Shown here: positions 13,831 through 16,691 of the stretch, piece after piece
How positions within the stretch are numbered: the first letter of the stretch is position 1
Layout: each line of letters opens with the position of its first letter
DNA from: Thalassiosira profunda
Lineage: Eukaryota; Bacillariophyta; Thalassiosirophyceae; Thalassiosirales; Thalassiosiraceae
Assembly (NCBI GenBank): GCA_036939355.1
Contig: JALLAP010000966.1
Span: forward strand, 1 to 16,691
DNA: 16,691 nt
Direction of reading: 5' to 3'
Position numbers and translations under genes: made by a program
The notes under the pieces: generated by a model
Told to the model about the DNA's origin: nothing
Databases searched by the model: none
Seen by the model: the letters and a program-made list of their open reading frames with translations, nothing else

Positions 13831-16691
13831 ATGCTCAGCAACCTCCTCAAGGCTGTGGGCGTCGAGCCCGACGCCGCGGAGGAGCCGCCAAACTCGCCCA
13901 CTTCCCCCGGCGGCTCCTCCGTTTACACGGATTATGACGGAGGTGCACCCTCGCACCCTCCCTCGCATTCGTCCCCTGCACGCGATGCGCCGCCGCCCTC
14001 CTCTCCCTCCGGCCGCTCCGCCGCCCCTTCCCACCCCGGGGGCGACCTGGCATCGGCGTTCGGGGGCCTCCTCGGCAATTTCCAGCCGCAGCCCTCGGCG
14101 CCGGGAGGCCCCTCCCTCGGCGTTGGAGGTCCCATCGGCAGCAGGGGGAGGGACGACGGCCGCGCCTTCGGAGGGAGGAGCTACTACGCCGACGGCTTCG
14201 GGACGGGGGCTCCGACCGGAACGACCGACGTGGCCGGGTTCCCCGGGCGGCCGCGGGGAGGCAACCGAAGGGGAGTTAAGTCGCCCTACCCCGTCCACTT
14301 GGGGTCCAACTCGAACAACGGCGGATTCTACCAGGGACGAAGAATGGTGGCCGACGTCGACCACCTGTATGCCATCGTGGACGACCGGGCGGCCGTCGAG
14401 AACTTCGATGCTTTATTGGAGGTGGCCAATAATGCCGCGGCGGAGGCCGAGGAGATATTGCAATTTAATGATGGTGGCGGGAGCGAGGGGAGGGGACGCC
14501 GTCCGGGGAGGCGAGGAAGCAAGAGAGACGAGAGCCAGGAGCAGAAGCGGGAGTGGGCGCGGCGGACGGAGGAGGAGCTCGTGGAGCGGATGCTGTCGCA
14601 GTTCCCGGTGAGTTTTTTTGGGGCTGGGGGGGCTGGTTGAATGGTTGTTGGGATGGGGGGCGCAACCAGGGCGGGGGATTGCAAATCGCGTAGCAAGCAA
14701 TTCACTCGATGGCGGAGAAATGCATTCCGCTGTTTTATGGTTGCTCCAGAGTCCGGGGATTGGGAGGTGCCACTTTTTCAGGACACGATCTGTGCGCAAT
14801 GTCCGAGCGTGGCGCCACGTTTGGGCACCCTGCCGATGGCATTGGGGTCAGAATCTCGCTGCAAATGCGCATCATCTCAGCCATTTTCCAAACCATCCGC
14901 CTCACGCGCCTTTCTTTGCCTTACAGGAGTTCGGGACCAACCGTCCCACCCCCTTCACCGTCCTCGACGACGCCGACGAAGGCATCGATACCGACGGGGG
15001 AAGCGGCCTCGTCCCCCGCCGCGCCCATTCGCCCGCCCCGCCCTCCCTCGCCGGAACCGAGGGAGAGACGACCGCGGCGTCCGACGCCGACAATCCGTAC
15101 TCCCCCGCCCGATTTTTGGGCGACGACGCCTCCGACCTCCTGGGCCGCTTCTTCTTCGGATGGGACGAACCCAACGTGGGCGCGGCAAAGGACGGGCCAG
15201 TGCCCACCAGTGCCGGGGACGACGGTAGAGCTGGCGGCGCGGCCGGGGCGCGGGCGACGAGGGCGCGCGCCAGCGGTCTAACGAAGGGCGCTACGGCGAA
15301 TCGAGACACGACTGCCGGCCACGGCGCGGGAGGCTCCGGGGCGGAGTGTGCCGCGGCGTGGGACCGGGACGAGATCGACCTGTGGACGTCCGGGGGAGCC
15401 TCGGGCGGCGCGTCGTCGCGGCGAATCCAGAGTGCTGCCGATCCACGTCCCGGAGCGGGAGGGGCGACCCACGAAGGGGAGGCGCCGCAGCGCGGGGGTG
15501 CGGGGGACGGGGCGGGGTTGCGACAGGCCGAGCGGCGGCGAAGGCACCGCGACCGGCAGCGGCGGCAGCGGGAGGCCGCGGCGGCGGAGACGGAACGCGC
15601 GACGGCCAATGCCTCCGGGCCGCAGTTGCCGGCGCCGTCCACCGAGCATTCCACCGCGGCGCCGCCCGCCCCAACGTCCGTCGCCAACGCCCCCCGCCCC
15701 CACACCGGAGGGTCCCCTCTTGTCGCCGTCCCCGCCGATCCCGCCAGACAGCACTGGATGCCCGACCGCCTCGTCAAAAACTGCCACGGCTGCGAGGCCC
15801 CCTTCACCCTCCTCCGAAGAAAGCACCACTGCCGGGTGTGCGGCATGATTTTTTGCGGGGGGTGCGCCGCCCACTTCGTGCGGATGGCGGCCGCGGAAGA
15901 CGGACGGGACGGCGGGAAGGATGGAGGGAAGGATGGCGGGAAGGATGGGGGGAAGGAGGGCACCCTCAGCGGCGGCACGATGCGCACGTGCCAAGGGTGC
16001 TACGACCACCTCGCCGCGCGGGGGGCGGTCGCGCGCGGGGCCAGGGGAGATCCAGCTGCGTCGGACAATATGCATGGCAAGGCGCCATCCGCCTCGGCGG
16101 GGGGCGCGGACCGGCCGGCGGAGGCGTGCGGGCCACCGATGGCGCGGACGGCGAGCGCCCGCGACATTCTGCTCCCGCTGGCCCCCGAGACGGCGCGGCC
16201 CGCAGGCGAGTCTGGGGTAGCGTCGGCGGCCGCCAAATCCGCAAAGTGTGCCGCTTCCAACCCCGTCGAGGCGAACATCGCCGAGCAATTCGCCGGCCTC
16301 GAAGGCGGGGACGGTTCCCACTCCGGGGAATTTCAGGCCCTGAGCCAGACAAGGCGGCGCCTCGACGCGGAGGGGCGACGGAGGGAGGAGCACGAGCGGG
16401 CTGCGGCGGCCGCGGCACGAGCCGAAGAGGCCGCCCTGGAAGAACAAAGCAAAGACGGCGGCGCCGCGGGGTTGGCGTCGCGGCTGGGATCGGTCCGGCA
16501 TCTGAAGTGGACGCAGGCGTCTTCTCTGTCGTCCGGAGCCGCGGCCGAGGGAGCCACCATCGACGCCGGATCCCACGCGGTGGAAGTGAGCTTCGGCGGC
16601 GACGGCGGCGACGCCGAAGCGCCCCCGCACGCAGCACACCACCCCGACTCGAAGATCGAGGAGGCCCTCGCCCTCGGCCCTCAACAGTCGA
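13831..16691 (+). CDS. Large FYVE zinc-finger protein, 3' partial
   Basis: Exon 1 is 13831-14607 (259 codons). After intron 14608-14926 (phase 0, GTGAGT...TTACAG), exon 2 stays open from 14927 to the window edge, giving at least 847 residues. The protein is mostly low-complexity, rich in Gly, Ala, Pro, Ser and Arg. A complete FYVE finger starts near residue 536: WMPD, CHGC, RRKHHCRVCG, FCGGC and finally RTCQGC (about 613-617). All eight zinc cysteines are present. FYVE domains bind phosphatidylinositol 3-phosphate on endosomes. Between Cys pairs 3 and 4 the finger has about 33 extra residues containing four GGKD-type repeats. A short charged helix, rich in Ala, Glu and Arg, lies near 735-766. 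No kinase or chaperonin domain is seen yet, so a PIKfyve/Fab1 identity cannot be tested here. The start at 13831 is provisional. Confidence 0.8.
14608..14926 (+). other. FYVE-gene intron (319 bp)
   Basis: Phase-0 intron with GTGAGTTTTTTT donor, a G-rich run just after it, and a pyrimidine-rich CTTTCTTTGCCTTACAG acceptor. Removing it joins 'MLSQFP' to 'EFGTNRPTPF'. No gene or RNA was seen inside. Confidence 0.85.
15911..15958 (+). repeat. Four 12-bp tandem repeats inside the FYVE finger
   Basis: Four units of GGN GGG AAG GAN lie head to tail and encode GGKD, GGKD, GGKD and GGKE. They sit between the third and fourth cysteine pairs of the FYVE domain and keep the frame, so they lengthen a loop and do not break the protein. 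Confidence 0.9.

Noticed and set aside
14902..15987. Second long minus frame (361 codons) over the same FYVE region.
   Set aside because: Pro/Ser/Arg-rich composition without any recognisable motif, and it overlaps the stronger coding strand.
15278..16684. Long open frame of 468 codons on the minus strand opposite the FYVE gene.
   Set aside because: It is a shadow of GC-rich sequence: low-complexity, Arg/Gly-rich, no domain, while the plus strand encodes the FYVE cysteines.

Overview
The window is nuclear DNA from a GC-rich eukaryotic alga, most probably a diatom or another stramenopile with a secondary red plastid. Four observations support this. Most genes are split by short GT-AG introns. 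One gene encodes an ER signal peptide followed directly by a Phe-initiated, Ser/Ala/Pro/Arg-rich stretch, which is the bipartite plastid presequence of such algae. A multi-modular secreted GH18 chitinase carries Cys-rich modules that I remember from diatom and oomycete proteins. There are also UNC45-like, FYVE, MORN-MYND and RPS3A genes. The lineage is an inference from these features, not from a database match.

Nine protein genes lie strictly alternately on the + and - strands, forming convergent and divergent pairs with short spacers. In order they are: (1) a 5'-partial UCS/UNC45-type myosin chaperone (+); (2) a small coiled-coil protein of 3 exons (-); (3) a predicted plastid-imported protein with seven 'LLP' repeats, 3 exons (+); (4) a MORN-MYND-LRR protein with an apparent one-base frameshift (-); (5) a secreted GH18 chitinase with chitin-binding modules, 4 exons (+); (6) an EI24/RRT8-like membrane protein with another apparent one-base frameshift (-); (7) ribosomal protein eS1/RPS3A, 2 exons (+); (8) a four-helix membrane protein of unknown function, 4 exons (-); (9) a large FYVE zinc-finger protein running off the right edge (+).

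I assembled the exons by hand, joining GT/AG sites so that reading frame and protein context continue. In every multi-exon gene the summed exon length is a multiple of three, or stays open to the window edge. No RNA gene, CRISPR array or clear transposon was found. A single N at 12030 lies between two identical 72-bp copies of the RPS3A 3' end. That looks like an unresolved contig join, and together with the two single-base frameshifts it suggests imperfect assembly polishing.

The genes do not form a pathway. They look like unrelated housekeeping and lineage-specific genes packed closely. The most novel item is the LLP-repeat protein (2858-4779), followed by the chitinase architecture and the FYVE finger with a Gly-Lys-Asp insertion.
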